A stretch of DNA of 64,000 nucleotides from the NCBI GenBank assembly GCA_964023205.1, contig OZ026845.1, positions 3,792,001 to 3,856,000 of the forward strand. The letters run 5' to 3'. Below the pieces are notes generated by a model. The model ran no database searches. It was not told where the DNA came from and saw only the letters and a program-made list of their open reading frames with translations. Made by a program: the position numbers and the translations under genes. Source of the DNA: Lutraria lutraria (taxonomy: Eukaryota > Mollusca > Bivalvia > Venerida > Mactridae). Below are positions 13,471 through 25,746 of the stretch, one piece after another; the stretch's first letter is position 1, and the number at the start of each line of letters is the position of its first letter.

Positions 13471-14129
13471 AAAGTCTTTTTTTCCATAATAATGGATATT
13501 TTAAAATATTGTTATCCAGAAGTAAGTATTTGTGTCCAGTGAATGAAATACTAGTATATGCGAGTTCTGATCTATAATTCCCCATTTGTACGTTCGATAA
13601 ATTCACAATGACAGTTGCATATGAATGAACATTTATGTAATCCACATACATATTATAACTTACTGAGTACTATACATACAATTTATATCATACATAATAA
13701 CACCCGTTACATTATCTATGTCTTGATGTGCACCTAATAAGTAACTTGATATCAGTAATTACTCTGAGCCGAATTTCTAAACGTCCATCCAATGTTTTAT
13801 AGCACTTGGGGAAGAAAATTCAACAAACTTGGTTGATTACCAGATATACTTTTTAATAAATTCAATTCTTTGAGTGGATTAAGTCAATTCTCTTATCCCG
13901 GTTATCCTAAGACTTGAGTTCTATAAGGGTAACATTTAAAAACTTGATTCAATTTAATATAGTTAGTATCCTGAGATTTTCAAATTATGCTTAATTTATA
14001 AACATGTTTATTACATCAATCAAGTTAAGCTTATAGTCCATGAAAATAAGATATCATGTAATAATACAAAAATGTATGATATAAACAATCTGGATATCAG
14101 AGGAATTTAAGAAGACGCAGAGTACAATG

Positions 14130-14322
14130 TTGAAATACAGTACAATCTCTCCAGAGCGATCCTCTCCTTAACAACAACTTCGCTCCAACAACAATATGAT
14201 TTTTCCGAACTGTACAATTTAACTTCATGTATTAATTTAACTCTAGAGCAACAACCTCTCAACAACAACATTAATGTTCTTCTCCTAAAAGGTGTTGCTT
14301 TGGAGAGGTTGAACTGTAGTGA
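14130..14322 (-). repeat. Dispersed repeat (CAATCTCTCCA type)
   Basis: Starts ACAGTACAATCTCTCC and ends GGTGTTGCTTTGGAGAGGTT, with internal CTCTCAACAACAAC. An opposite-strand relative lies at 34525-34705. It is low in complexity and no gene is supported. Confidence 0.65.
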
Positions 14323-14721
14323 AAAAATCACTTATTTGCATAATATATGCGTTAATTGAGTTATATTTTCATATTTTATTTTTTGGGGGGGGGGGAGATT
14401 GGAAATATTTATCATGTCAAATTAAAACAAACAAACAAATTTGGTGACAAATAAGTCTGATTTATATATGGAAGAAAATGTTAGTTAGGGCAAACTGTGT
14501 ATTTAATGTGGAATGCTTCGTAAAAAAGATATTTATAGACATTTAAGTTAAAGAAATTAACCTGATACAATGAGCAAAACTAAAGCAAAAACAAATAAGA
14601 ATTGATACTGATTCTTAAGTTGTATATAATATATAAATACTTTCAGATTCAACATTTCAATCACAAGAAATGAAAACGAATTCACGTTTAATAAACAATC
14701 GGGTAATTGAACAAGACTTAC

Positions 14722-14857
14722 CCACGCGGACTAGTGGTGTCTCTACAGACGTTTGGTCGCTGGATATGATATCATTCTGAGATCTCCGCACGAGATTCTC
14801 AGGCAACTCATCGACGTCCTCGTGCATTCGTGCCTCAGAGTTGTTGCTTGATTCCAT
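14722..14857 (-). CDS. Probable first coding exon of the NR2E3-like gene
   Basis: Encodes 45 residues starting MESSNNSEARMHEDVDELPE, acidic and Ser-rich, ending PLVRV. The donor G|GTAAGT is strong. It leaves 1 nt, and the zinc finger 1 exon needs exactly 1 nt upstream (G plus GG gives Gly), so the two join in frame. I chose the Met at 14857. The open frame continues upstream to another Met at 14938 through a stretch that looks like 5' UTR or intron (a TTTACAG acceptor-like string lies near 14924). Nothing in the peptide itself identifies the family, so the assignment rests on phase, strand and order. Confidence 0.5.
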
Positions 14858-15779
14858 TTTTGAAATCTTAAACAGTCCGATTAGATCAACCTTTACTTGA
14901 AACAACTGTAGATTCCTTATTCTGTAAACATTAAACACGTATGCTGTTTAATTCAACAGATTTTCAGATACAGTTTCTATTAATTATTCACATTTAACAA
15001 TTTAAAAAGCAATTATGTTATACTAAGTCTCTTCGCTTTGCAAATTGTTCTTAGACTTCTACCAGCCAGATCTTCAAGTCTGTTTAAAGAAATGTTTATG
15101 TATCATTCCAAATACGATGGGTTTATAACATTAAAAAGTAAACTCGAAGATCCTTTTACCTTATTCATAGAGATTACAAACACGCCTATTTGTGGTTTCT
15201 TTTTGACGTTAGTTAACAAATCAAGACGTAAACCACGCCCCTTTATTGACAGACGATCTCTGGGAGCAAACGACAGTGTGCCGAGATTGAATCATCGATC
15301 GGTTATTCCCGCCATGATATATCGCTCTCGATGCCGACTGCTTACACATTGGATGTCGTCTGCCAGAGCGATACTTTCATTTCTGTACTTAAAGGTCCCT
15401 TATCGTTTTATTGTTTGATAAAAAACAATTATTTTATTAGAGGACATTTAAGCATACAAATAAGCCCACGTAATGACTAATGCGCATACCCAGAAAAATA
15501 TATGAAAAAATGACCTGGCACGCCACAATGACATTTAGAATTTGACGAACAGACAGGGTCTTGGAAAAATACATTCCTGGAAAAGGCGTAAATCAATCAA
15601 TTTTCTAACCTGCACATAGATTGATTAGTGCCTTAATTGTCGCTTATTACAGACAAATTGTCTGACGATTGTTCATCAAATTTCATTACTAGGCCTGTTT
15701 TAAATTGCGTTTACAACTAGTAAGATGCCTTGCAAGAAACGGTAGCCACGAAGCACTATCTAGAAAAGGTAACTGCCTT

Positions 15780-16040
15780 TTATCATTGATCTATAACCAG
15801 TCTTTTCCGTCTTTAACTCGTCATTAACCAGGCTTTACTGGTTCCGTTCCATGTGCAGAGCACCAAACAGACTGTGACAAGTCTACGGGAACCAGTTTAG
15901 ACTTTAACTCATCTATATTCCTCAACCCGTCTTCATTTCGTCTTTACCCCGTTTTAAACCAGTCTATATTCCGTCTATAGCCCGTTTTCCGTCTATTACC
16001 AGACTTTATTCCGTCTTTATCCGTCTTTAACCGAATTCAA
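15780..16040. repeat. Degenerate tandem repeat, CCGTCTTTA type
   Basis: Repeated short strings such as CCGTCTTTA, CCGTCTATA and CCAGTCTATATTCCG recur irregularly along the stretch, interrupted by about 100 bp of unrelated sequence. Confidence 0.6.
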
Positions 16041-19000
16041 CGTGGTAAATCTTCTGGATAAAGTTCCACAATGCGAAATATGGACACAACTCGTAGATTT
16101 AAAAATTGTCAAATAAAAATTATTCAGTTACACATTAAACATTATTTCAAACTTAAACCTCCGGTTCGACTGGATTTAATTTTAAACTTAATACGGCGAT
16201 ATTTAACTCATACATATCACATTAAATTAACTGCAAATTATTCGTGTGTCATGCAATTATACTGTGTAAGAATAATCAGACTTTTGTATTGTAAACGATT
16301 CATTGATAGCAGAACGTATACTAAATTAAAACTTAGTAATTTTTGATAATTTCTGTTGATGTAAAATCGTCTTGTGCAACTGCAGTCATGCTTCATTTGT
16401 TATATCCAGATAAAAGATAGAATATGGCCGTGATCGCGACTTGTAAGTTATTTTGACGTCATGTTTTGTGAGTATGAAAAGTTGAAAACTCCAGGTGACA
16501 ACGATTTATTGTAATCTTTCTATTGTATTAAACCGTCTGCGTTGCATGACTTTCGACTGTTAATGGATTGGCGATGATAATCGGAAATGAAAAAAAAATA
16601 TCATTAAAGAAATTAGCTCATTTTGATGCCGTGTCAGGAATTACCGAGTTAATATTTGATTGTGTACACGTTCTACTGTCAGGAATCTTAAAGAAAAATA
16701 CTTAAAAAGAGTTCAAACAACTTCAAATTAATATTTGCTAGTCCGACCATTGTCCATCGTAAAATTATATTAAACAATTCCTGCATGATACCTCATACCA
16801 ACATTTAACAAGACAACCTCGATATATAGATATATAAAGAATATCTTTGGAGTATAAAATCGGTCCTATTATACAAGTAATCTCTAAAGGGGGTGATCGA
16901 TGGAAACGGACTCACATGAACTACTAAACGGAAGGTCGTGGTTTCGATTTTCGGCTTCGCCTTTTGAATTTCAGTGGGAAGCTTTTTCAGTGACCCCATC
17001 CCAACTACTGAGCCTAGTACTGTGTTAAAGGAGCAACTTCCGAACAGACTATCGGATGCAAATTAACTCTCTCTCTCTCTCTCTCTCTCTACATTGTTTT
17101 ATCAAATGAACTCTCACTCTCTACATTGTTTTATCAGTGATAGACATACAATGAATGCTGACTTACTGTACTGTACCTATAAATAGCTGAAGTAAACCTA
17201 TAAACTCCTCCCTCTATTTCTGTTATAAATTGTTTTGAAAATATAATAACCTAAATCTTCATACATTTTGAAGTTTCTTATCTGGACTGATAAAAGAATG
17301 CTTCATTTAGAATTTTTTTCAGTGATTAAAAACACCATTTAATATCAAATATTTTTAAAAATTTCTCCCTGAGATGAAAACAGTTTAAAAATCAAGGGAA
17401 ACCACCCACCAGCCATTACCTGAATTTTATACCCATGTTGGGGGGTTAAGAAAAAACGATGTGGCGTGTATCAGTGCATTACTGCGGGCATGATATGCGG
17501 AACCAGGGAAACTATTTGAGTAGGGATATAACTACCTGGTTCTCCTTTATCTTATCTCCTCTCTCTGGGGCGGCTTTGAAATCACCATAGATGTCAAATG
17601 GCCCGTTATATAACAGATAAAAAGAATTCAATTTGAAATATTGAAGGAATATTGAAAACCGCTCCGAAACTGAATACGTGGAAATGTTGAAATAATCTAG
17701 GCATTACGGTGGTTAGTGTATTGCGTTGAATATGTAGCTTATTTCGATGATGAATATTTCCAGCGATATGTTAAACTGCTTTTTTTACATGAGTCGATGC
17801 TTTCAGAACACTTATAGATGATCAATTAATTATATTGAAATGAAAGTTGTTTAAAGTTGTAAGTGTATAAGCCAACACGTGTTGTTAAAGTTCGACGTTT
17901 TTTTAATGCTGCTTAACGCTCTGAGAATCAAAAGCAGACGACACTGTAAGAATCTATGATGAAGAGAAGGTTTCCATTAACAAAAAAGGAAGATTTAAAG
18001 AGGACAAAATACAGATAGTTCTTTAATGTGGCGCTAAATGTTTTACCCAATAATCAAATGGCGACCTAACCGGAAATCAAATTTGTCGGCTGCAAAACAA
18101 TCAAAGCGCGTGAGATCGCGAATCAATTTCCTAGTTGTCACAAACATAAAATGTCTGAAAGCTAAGAAAATGAAATCTACGTAAAACGTAATTGTTTCAA
18201 TTTTCATTTCTAAATGAAACATCCGAGAACAGAAATAGTAGTCAGCATATTTTTCTGACATATTTTTATAATCTCCAATCAAGTTTTCCATTGAAAAATC
18301 GTACTTTATACAGAGATTTTTAATGATTTTTTTATGAAAATGGTAAGCATTTACGTCGTCAAAATCGATTAATTAAGTAACATACCAATAAATTCAATAA
18401 TCGTGATTTTGCTTTTTGTGATGACGTCACACTAAACTGTCCGGCGACATTTGTTGGGCTTATATGGAGCTTTTACTACTGACGTAGAGCCCAGTATGTA
18501 GGTCCGAATTATGAAAATATTATCAGAAAAAAATCAAAGAAAGAGATTGTCATTAGTTATTGACCCGCATCTAATCTTTCGTGCATGGTCACCTGGAAAT
18601 TCTGATTGACACCTTTCTACGGCTAGCGTAAAATGTTCTATTGACAACTTCGGAGGAATATAACTGGAAATATTACCATTTTATGTTCTATCGTTTACAG
18701 GCCGCATGTTTCCGGTTTATTTTACACTCCATATCCTAACACAAAGTTCCGATCATTCCTTCTCAAACTTCACGGCGACTGAACGCGCACGTGTGAACAA
18801 CATGCCGACTTCCGTTCCGGAAATTGCTTCAACAGATAATATGACATTGACACAAAGTGAGGTTGGATACAACATACAGAGTAGTGGTGTCATTATCACA
18901 TTTGTCTTCTAATTTGTTTTGCATTAATTAATGTAGATGACAACGATGATAAATGTTGATGGGTCGGGATTTATTTAGTAATAACCGGAACAATATGGCG

Positions 19001-20124
19001 GTAAACTTCCTGAAGCGGTAAATATGAGACCAAGAGCAGGTGATTGGATCATCGATATTTGATCGATCTTTCTATGAATTAAGACACTGGAACCGATATA
19101 TTTGTCTCGACAAATTAATTACAAAAAGAAAGCGATCGTGTTATTTGAGATGGTGGTAGGAAATAAACCCCATGCAAACCGTTAGTTCGCGTTTATAGGT
19201 TTAGGGTTAAATAAGGACACATTTTTAGAAATAAGTCATTATAAACATCAAAATGACTGCAAAAGGAACGAATTTTATTAATACGTTAGAACGTATAAAG
19301 TACAATGAACATTGTATTGTTAATACTGAATATAACTTAAAACACCATACTGACATACAACAGTTCAAATAATTATATACCATAGTGAACAGAAAAAGTT
19401 AATAGTGTTGAATAGAGTTCGAGACAGCCACTATCCTGAGGTATGGCAGATGATATGTATTACATTAGAGTCACATACGTTCTCCGTGTTGAACCGTTAC
19501 TGCATTTCACAATTTTAAAGCCATTTCATTTCATTTTCCAGTGATCAGATGGAAATCTTCAGAAATGTTAGTATTTTGGAATTAAGTCTGCATGACATTC
19601 CTGTCTTCTCCCATATTGTACGAGGTTTCAATTTGTCTCCGCGCTCCACCGTAAAATTGTCCGCGACTGACTCGGAATACATTCAGCTTACAGTCCGTAA
19701 ATCACAAATCAGTGGCCATGCTTTGAGGCATTTGTCACCACATGGACGTTAAACATAATTGGAAAATGTCTCAAACGTTAACTGAAGCGTTAGATAATAC
19801 GATTTTGTAGCAATTTGTGCTACCTATAATAAATCTGATTGGTTTGATCAAATAAAGACCGCGGGAGCCGTAGCTTTAGGTTTCAACGCGCAAGAACCTT
19901 GTAGCATCATATGAGCTGAGATTTAAGCTTGAATGATCTGAGAAGAAATTGATGCGTGCGTGTGTAATCTGAGCTTTGTTTCCTCACTGTTCGCCTGGAT
20001 AAATTAAAAGATGAACACCCTGTCAGGCACGATACGAAGGCTTGAAGAAATAACAAGATAGTAATCGAAGTGTCATTCGTGTATACAAAATTGTTTTATT
20101 GTAAACTGAATGATAATTCAGCTT

Positions 20125-20270
20125 TCCTTAGCAGTCTTTCGCCCGACGCGCATGAATTTTGATGCGGACCTAAGTACTATCTACATCCGCCATGCAATTG
20201 TTAAACTAGTTCCCATTTCATGTTGCAGTAAGTTCAGTTTCCATGAATAGTTTCAGTACTTTGATTTATT
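20125..20270 (+). repeat. Diverged copy of the 0.8-kb dispersed element
   Basis: Shares CGCGCATGAATTTTGATGCG, AAGTACTA, GCAATTGTTAAA and TTTCAGTACTTTGATTTAT in order with the copies at 29545-30352 (inverted), 42605-43425 and 58285-58425. Only part of the element is present. Confidence 0.65.
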
Positions 20271-20284
20271 AGGTTCTGTCTCTC

Positions 20285-20500
20285 ATCAACGTGTTGGGAC
20301 ATTTGGTGATTTATGTTTTAAGGGTAGAGGAAGAGCTCAGACGTGTACCGAGGTAGAACCATCGACCTTCGGCATGTTTGATAGGCATGTCAAATATGTA
20401 GTTTGTCTGTTCCCGACAGGGATTCAAACTCACAGCGGTGGGGGATAGTGATAACTGGCCAGATACCATAACTATTCGACCAGAATCCCCCATCGCTTTT
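20285..20500 (-). mobile_element. tRNA-derived SINE, reverse orientation
   Basis: On the minus strand there is a tRNA-like head with GGTCGAATAGTTATGG (A-box-like) and GAGTTTGAATCCC (B-box-like). GAAGGTCGATGGTTCTACC and CTCTTCCTCTACC follow. The block order matches 13232-13470 and 34145-34345. Confidence 0.75.
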
Positions 20501-21172
20501 AAAATCTATACCACTATCAGTAATATGCATGGACATTTGTTGAAATGGTTGATCGTTAATGCTTGAAGAAATACGACAGAAACTCAACATCAACTTTAAG
20601 GACATATCTGACAGTTTCAAGTTTTTTGGCACATAGTCATATAGGAAGAATGATATTTTTTTAACTTTGCATGATCAAAGCATATGATAATAGAATCAGT
20701 TTAAGCGGGAAAATGGGGATCACGGTGCCTTTTTAGTTATCTGCCCTTGAATGTGATTTTTTTGGGTTTATTTAAGGTCATTTCAAGGGCATTATGTCTA
20801 TACGCAAAAAACTGGAAACTGTTCGAAATGTCCTTAAATTTCACAAAAATACGGTTGTTCCACATTGGGAACTTATTTTTCGGGTGTTGGAAAAAAACTA
20901 ATTCAATAAATTATGTGACCTTCTTTTTCCGACCAGTATGGCAATCAAAGTTAACTGTGAACATATATAATATCTTAGTGATTTCTTATGACATGTAAAA
21001 GAAAGCATTCGATGTCACCTCTGTATTAAATTTTGTCAGTTAAAGTTTTGATTCCTTTTCCGTCATTATTTTGTCTTTTAAGGTGTTTTTTTTTTGTCAA
21101 AAGACACTTAAACAAAATTGAATGTCAAGGAAATAAATGATTATATTATATAGGTTATATAGATTCCTAGTT

Positions 21173-21330
21173 GACGGAAGTGACGAAAATAAGCGTGGGT
21201 CATGGCTTTCCTTCTTATCTGCACGTGCTTTCCGGGAACCATGCTTTCGTCGTAGTGTGTCCCAACTTTAAACGTTTTTACAGCTTTTAGAAGGAAAGCC
21301 GGGACCCACGCTTAATTTGTCACTTCCGTC
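21173..21330. repeat. Inverted repeat with arms of about 43 bp
   Basis: The left arm 21173-21215 (GACGGAAGTGACGAAAATAA onward) and right arm 21289-21330 (ending GTCACTTCCGTC) are nearly perfect reverse complements around a spacer of about 73 bp. The size and structure suggest a non-autonomous fold-back or MITE element. Confidence 0.85.
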
Positions 21331-22394
21331 AATCGAAAAAAAATGGCGACTGCACTACCTTGGTGTTTTTTATACAATCAATAAGGGAAAAATTCAAGAT
21401 TTTACGAAAATAACGTCTGTAAACGTATAAAAATCACGGAATCGGGTGCCTATGAACACTACATAAAGAGATGTGCTTAGATTGCATGTACATGTATGTA
21501 CAAAATGTATAAGTACATTTTTAAACAGTTTGCGTTCGTGCGAGATATTTTTTATTCGAAAGTTTCGAAAAAATGTTATACATGTATTATGTATATATTC
21601 AACAGCCATGGTGTTGCGGGTCACGTGAACACACTGATGGGTGATACATCTTATTTTGAAGTGTCCTATGACAGAAACTAGCACGTGGTACTCGTGCGTT
21701 CAGTGTCCAGTTTTAATCTTATTTCGTATTCTGATCACTGACATACTTATCAAACCAGACGACAGTATTGCATCTCGTTGTTAATCACGTGATAATCAAA
21801 ATCTCGTGTAGTCTCGTTGATGTATCCGGTATTCATCACAGAAAACTATCACTGACTGATGCGTTCCTGATCTAAAAATTCCTGACAACGTGGAAATAAC
21901 AGTTTTGATGGATAACTTAGAGACGCACGTCGACTTAGCAAGCCAATCTTTACTCTCATGGGAGCGCGATGCTCTTCAATTGGAGGTATTAATAGTCGCA
22001 TTGAAAATCAAGGCAGATTTCCTTAAACTTTGTTATCCCTAAACAGATTAGTGCTCTGTTATTGGGAAGGAAAAGATAATTAAATGAAAACGATCAATCG
22101 TTACAATCAGTTGACGGAGGATTTTTTGTGTCCAAAATGGTATCATTTTTGTTTGACAAAATAATGTAATGATTTAACGGCAGGGTTAAAAGATATCAGA
22201 ACTGATATTGTTACAAGTGGACGATGTTAACTTGGTCATCGTAGAGGTCAGTAGTAATTGGTGGCGTTCAAGTTGACTACATGTTTATATCTCATTTCTG
22301 GAAGTATTGTCAATTAATTACATGAAGATAATACGATCATACTCACGCTGACGACATTTTACGATACACTATTTTTGTTCGGTTCAAATTATCA

Positions 22395-22560
22395 ACACAG
22401 GCCACCAGCAGATGAGAAAAATGTGACCTTTATGCCCAGTCAGGTTTTATGCAGAGCTGACCTACATACCCATTTGACCTATTAACACACTTGACCTATA
22501 TGCCCAGTCGGTCTTTATGCAGAGTTGACCTTTATCCCCGATTGACCTATCTTTAGAGGT
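22395..22560. repeat. Degenerate repeats rich in TGACCT
   Basis: Several imperfect units of the form TTGACCTATATGCCCAGT and TTGACCTTTAT recur at intervals of about 20-40 bp. Related wording occurs at 10085-10165 and 23770-23945. Confidence 0.6.
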
Positions 22561-22634
22561 TTGTATGATATACTTATAGAGGGCAAGGCCGTTGTTCACA
22601 AATGTCTATAACTGGGAGAGTAACTGTAAGTAAA

Positions 22635-22738
22635 ATGTCGGGAGTGTTTCAATTATCGTTTTTATGCCATTTTGCTTCATACATTTTCTCTGCTATCGCT
22701 GGTTGCAACAGCAAGGGCTATATTGGAGATGCACCGAG
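22635..22738 (+). CDS. Possible signal-peptide exon of a plus-strand gene
   Basis: The minimal open stretch starts MSGVFQLSFLCHFASYIFSA and ends GYIGDAPR at a good donor AG|GTGAGT (phase 2). The hydrophobic core followed by a small-residue cleavage region (SAIAG) looks like a secretory signal. I found no downstream exon in phase, so the call is weak. It could equally be chance, given the hydrophobic bias of AT-rich DNA. Confidence 0.22.
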
Positions 22739-22859
22739 GTGAGTGTTAATATTGGTGGGGGTCCGGCGGGTAGGGTCTAATGACAGAGTAGAAATTTCTG
22801 CAACTAGTTCGATAATAACCACAATCTTAAGCACCTGCATGATACATACATCTTAAGTC

Positions 22860-22990
22860 TCTTACGAAAGTTTGAACATAATTTAAGGTGAGGTAGAATC
22901 ATTTGTGAAATATAAGACATACATGGGATCGAACCGATGACTTCTGATAACGAAATCCGCTGTGATAACCACGTGACCTTATTTCGGTCA
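22860..22990 (-). mobile_element. tRNA-derived SINE head, reverse orientation
   Basis: On the minus strand the B box GGTTCGATCCC is perfect. It is preceded by AAGGTCACGTGGTTATCACA, which resembles a tRNA A-box region. The body after it is decayed. Confidence 0.6.
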
Positions 22991-23204
22991 TTATTTATTT
23001 GTTTCGTTCCCGATATCTTGAGTTTATCATACTTCACATTATTTGTTAAAGAAGTGATCAGTTTGACTTCTCCTACCCTCTGTTTTGTTACTTATTTATA
23101 TCAACTCACATGTCGTACATTAATTATGTATATATGATAATGAGCCATGACTCAAGTCAAGTTATAAAGTATTTGTTCTGTTCTATTCTCTATACAATTT
23201 TTCG

Positions 23205-23325
23205 CGAAGGTGTCTAAGCTCACGTTTGACCGATTTTTATTGACATGACTTATTAATTATTCAGAAGAAATTCCTCATTCTACTAGGTGATTCAGAGGAA
23301 ACTCTTCCTTCCATTGGATGAAATG
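23205..23325 (+). repeat. Dispersed repeat shared with 52140-52268
   Basis: TTCGCGAAGGTGTCTAAGCT, TTAATTATTCAGAAGAAATT and GAGGAAACTCTTCCTTCCA occur here in order. They recur as reverse complements in the upstream region of gene E. The absence from the matching block next to gene C suggests a short mobile insertion. Confidence 0.65.
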
Positions 23326-23769
23326 AAACGCAATTTAGGAATTTAATAAAAAAACATACTTTTGCTTTCAGCAATATTAATAACATCAATGAAACTTCGC
23401 GACTGTCTTTTTAAGACATTTCTTGTTACACCTGTTATATTTAGTACATATAATAAGTTAAAACCATAATTCTTTGCATTTGTTCTACAACATTGGGGTA
23501 AATATCATTGTCGGATACCCACGATCGCTGACTCCATCACTACATGGCGGAGTGGGGCCACAGTAGGTATCCGACGATGGGTAGATATAAGAAAACAGAT
23601 AACTAAATATTTGTTCATTTATTTTCATAAATTTATTTTGATAAAACTGTGCAACTGATGCGGTATTTATTAAACACTATAATTAAATCATCTATATACA
23701 CATTTACCCTAATTGTATGCAGCTGTTAATATTTGTGTCTTCAACGATAATCAGTGCAACATCAGATAC

Positions 23770-23945
23770 AGTAAAACCTGTGAACATAGGCCACCCTTGG
23801 GAACGACAAAATGTGGCCTTTACTGACAGGTTGTCTTCATTTGCAGATTATTTTGTTCGAATATAACTGTTTTTTTTAAAATGGTCTTTATTCACAGGTT
23901 GGCCTTAATTCACAGGTTGCCACTAACACAGATTTAACAGTATAA
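23770..23945. repeat. Dispersed repeat (AAACCTGTGAACATAGGCCACC type)
   Basis: Contains AGTAAAACCTGTG, AAAATGTGGCCTTTACTGAC and several copies of TTCACAGGTTG. I recall this type as a widespread molluscan repeat. Confidence 0.55.
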
Positions 23946-24422
23946 CATATTTACGCATCAATACTCTTAATTAATCACATCTTTTTAAGTTTTTTTTACT
24001 GATAAATCTTTCACGCATGTTGATTACAAACATATTCAATTGTTAATGTCGGTGAATAGCTATACATACTACATAACAAGTGTTATTTGTTGCACGTAAT
24101 GTGCCATCTTCAAATAAACGCTTATACATTATATATTTAACACGTCTAGTGGTTCAAATTAAATAACGATAATAAAACTTTAAGCACACATTTTATGTTA
24201 CCAATGAAATCGTTCATAAACAGTCACTAAAACATTTTCACATCTTTACGTGAACGACAATCTTTCATCACCGTCTCATCTATTTTATCATTCATGTTCT
24301 GAAATCTGTTACATTATTTTAGGCCTCAAAATGATTATGCAAAACTCTATTTGGAAATTTACTGAAACTAGAACCAAGGGAAGTAAGACAGAATATCGTA
24401 TTGTATCTTATCAACACAGAAA

Positions 24423-24489
24423 CATAGTTATCTCCCATATAACTAAACTTGACAGACTGTCAAGTTTAGTTATATGGGAGATAACTATG
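24423..24489. repeat. Perfect 67-bp palindrome
   Basis: Arms of 33 bp (24423-24455 and 24457-24489) are exact reverse complements around a single central A at 24456. The outer arm reads CATAGTTATCTCCCATATAA. A GTTATCTCCC string is frequent at ends of molluscan dispersed repeats (recalled, not searched). Confidence 0.95.
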
Positions 24490-25419
24490 CTTCTGTTAAA
24501 AACGTTCATAAAAGAAAACAAAGGGTTAGTAGAAAGACATATAATATTATATACCAGTGCTGAAATGAAAATCTTGAAGAGCGGAAAAAGAAACTTGGGT
24601 CGGGGAACTTTTCAAAGGTGGATCGAGAATTTCTGGCTCGGGGGAGGCGTATTATGTAACAATTGAATAAACGAATGTCGTTTCATTGGACGGTATTTCA
24701 TGTCTATCTATGGTCAGGTACCTTTAGGAGGCGTGTGACAGATGTACCCCCCCCCCCCCCCCTTGACACCACTAGTGTTTTTGATTGACCTGTAAACCAA
24801 CAAATGTTCGTACAAATTACTCAACAACAACATATAGTAGGTAGGAGAGGACGTGGATATTCGCTAGAAACATCTGCCACTGTTTTAAAAAGAAACAATT
24901 CGGTGTTTTGAACTCGGCATGTTCCATTATACTGTTCTTCCATTTCTCATTCATTGTGTGAATATCTTCGGCTAAAACAGCATTCGATGTACTTAAATCA
25001 TACAGATAGTTCTATAAAGACACGATAAAAAGCATTTAGCGATATGTTAAATTGGAAATTAACGTGGAATGACGACAATGATTGATATCAATAAAAGGGA
25101 TTACTCCGGCTCACTATTGAACTAGCTTTAAATAGATAGAAATATTTATTAGGATGTAATGTAAAATATCTAAGCACGATGCATCTTATTCATGGGGCAA
25201 AAAAATATCTGATTAAACGACATTTTGTCTTTATTATAAAATATGTGAACGTTATACAACAGACAAATTGATAACAAGTGTCAATAATGTTCATGAGTGA
25301 ATTTAAAGATAAAATCAAAGTACTGAATGTACGTATGAAATCTGAATTTGAATTAACTTGAGTGAGTGAAGGCTATGGGAAGCCGAACTATCGCTCAGTT
25401 TTCAAAAATCACTTTGATA

Positions 25420-25562
25420 GTTCGTTATCAGTAGGCTGGTGGGAGAGCTGTCTCACATCGAAAACCTTGTCCTGGATGGGATTCGAACTCACAGCTCGTG
25501 GCGATGGACTAGTATTAATACATGCAAGGGAAAATTATCATTCAGCCCACAGAGGCCCCATG
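25420..25562 (-). mobile_element. tRNA-derived SINE, reverse orientation
   Basis: On the minus strand it begins GGGGCCTCTGTGGGCTGAAT, and a perfect B-box-like GAGTTCGAATCCCATCC follows about 70 nt on. The remainder matches the general SINE plan of the window. Confidence 0.7.
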
Positions 25563-25746
25563 TAAAATGTTAAACTACACACTCAGTTAATTATTTTGTA
25601 CAAACATGTATAACAAAGCAATAAGCAGTGCTTAATGATAGATGTAAACAATCGGGAATAAATCGGGACCGAAATTTCATTTCGGATAACATCGGGTTTT
25701 TGGATAATTCGAAAATGGTAGACTATACTGAGTGTTAATTTATCTC

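Larger units (their letters stand above)
4227..14721 (-). other. Large first intron of the NR2E3-like gene
   Basis: About 10.5 kb without a convincing exon on either strand. It contains a 19/21-bp minisatellite (5375-5940), a GT-rich tandem repeat (10330-10700), a SINE (13232-13470) and an aggregate repeat (14130-14322). It also holds short fragments: a tRNA-like string near 6975 and a possible retroelement tail AATAAAGTCTTTATT followed by ATT repeats near 7984. Long first introns often carry enhancers, but none can be identified from sequence alone. Confidence 0.5.
14858..22634. other. Intergenic, no confident gene
   Basis: Contains degenerate CCGTCTTTA-type repeats (15780-16040), a CT microsatellite (17068-17091), a dispersed repeat fragment (20125-20270), a SINE (20285-20500), a large inverted repeat (21173-21330) and TGACCT-rich repeats (22395-22560). 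Open frames at 15038-15418 and 19549-19752 have no recognisable product. The second is preceded by an acceptor-like TTTTCCAG. Confidence 0.5.
22739..25746. other. Intergenic, repeats only
   Basis: Contains two SINE remnants (22860-22990 and 25420-25562), a repeat shared in inverse orientation with 52140-52268 (23205-23325), an ACAGG-type repeat (23770-23945), a perfect palindrome (24423-24489) and a run of C at about 24747-24762. The open frame at 24250-24666 runs through the palindrome and is not supported as a gene. Confidence 0.55.

Noticed and set aside
15038..15418. 126-codon plus-strand open frame
   Set aside because: No recognisable motif, AT-rich codon use, no splice support; probably upstream DNA of the receptor gene.
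19549..19752. 67-codon plus-strand frame after a TTTTCCAG acceptor-like string
   Set aside because: The peptide is not recognisable and no partner exon in phase was found.
22395..22560. TGACCT cluster as a nuclear-receptor response element
   Set aside because: The half-sites sit in a degenerate dispersed repeat whose relatives occur at 10085 and 23770, with irregular spacing.
24250..24666. 138-codon plus-strand open frame
   Set aside because: It reads straight through a perfect palindrome and has no family features.
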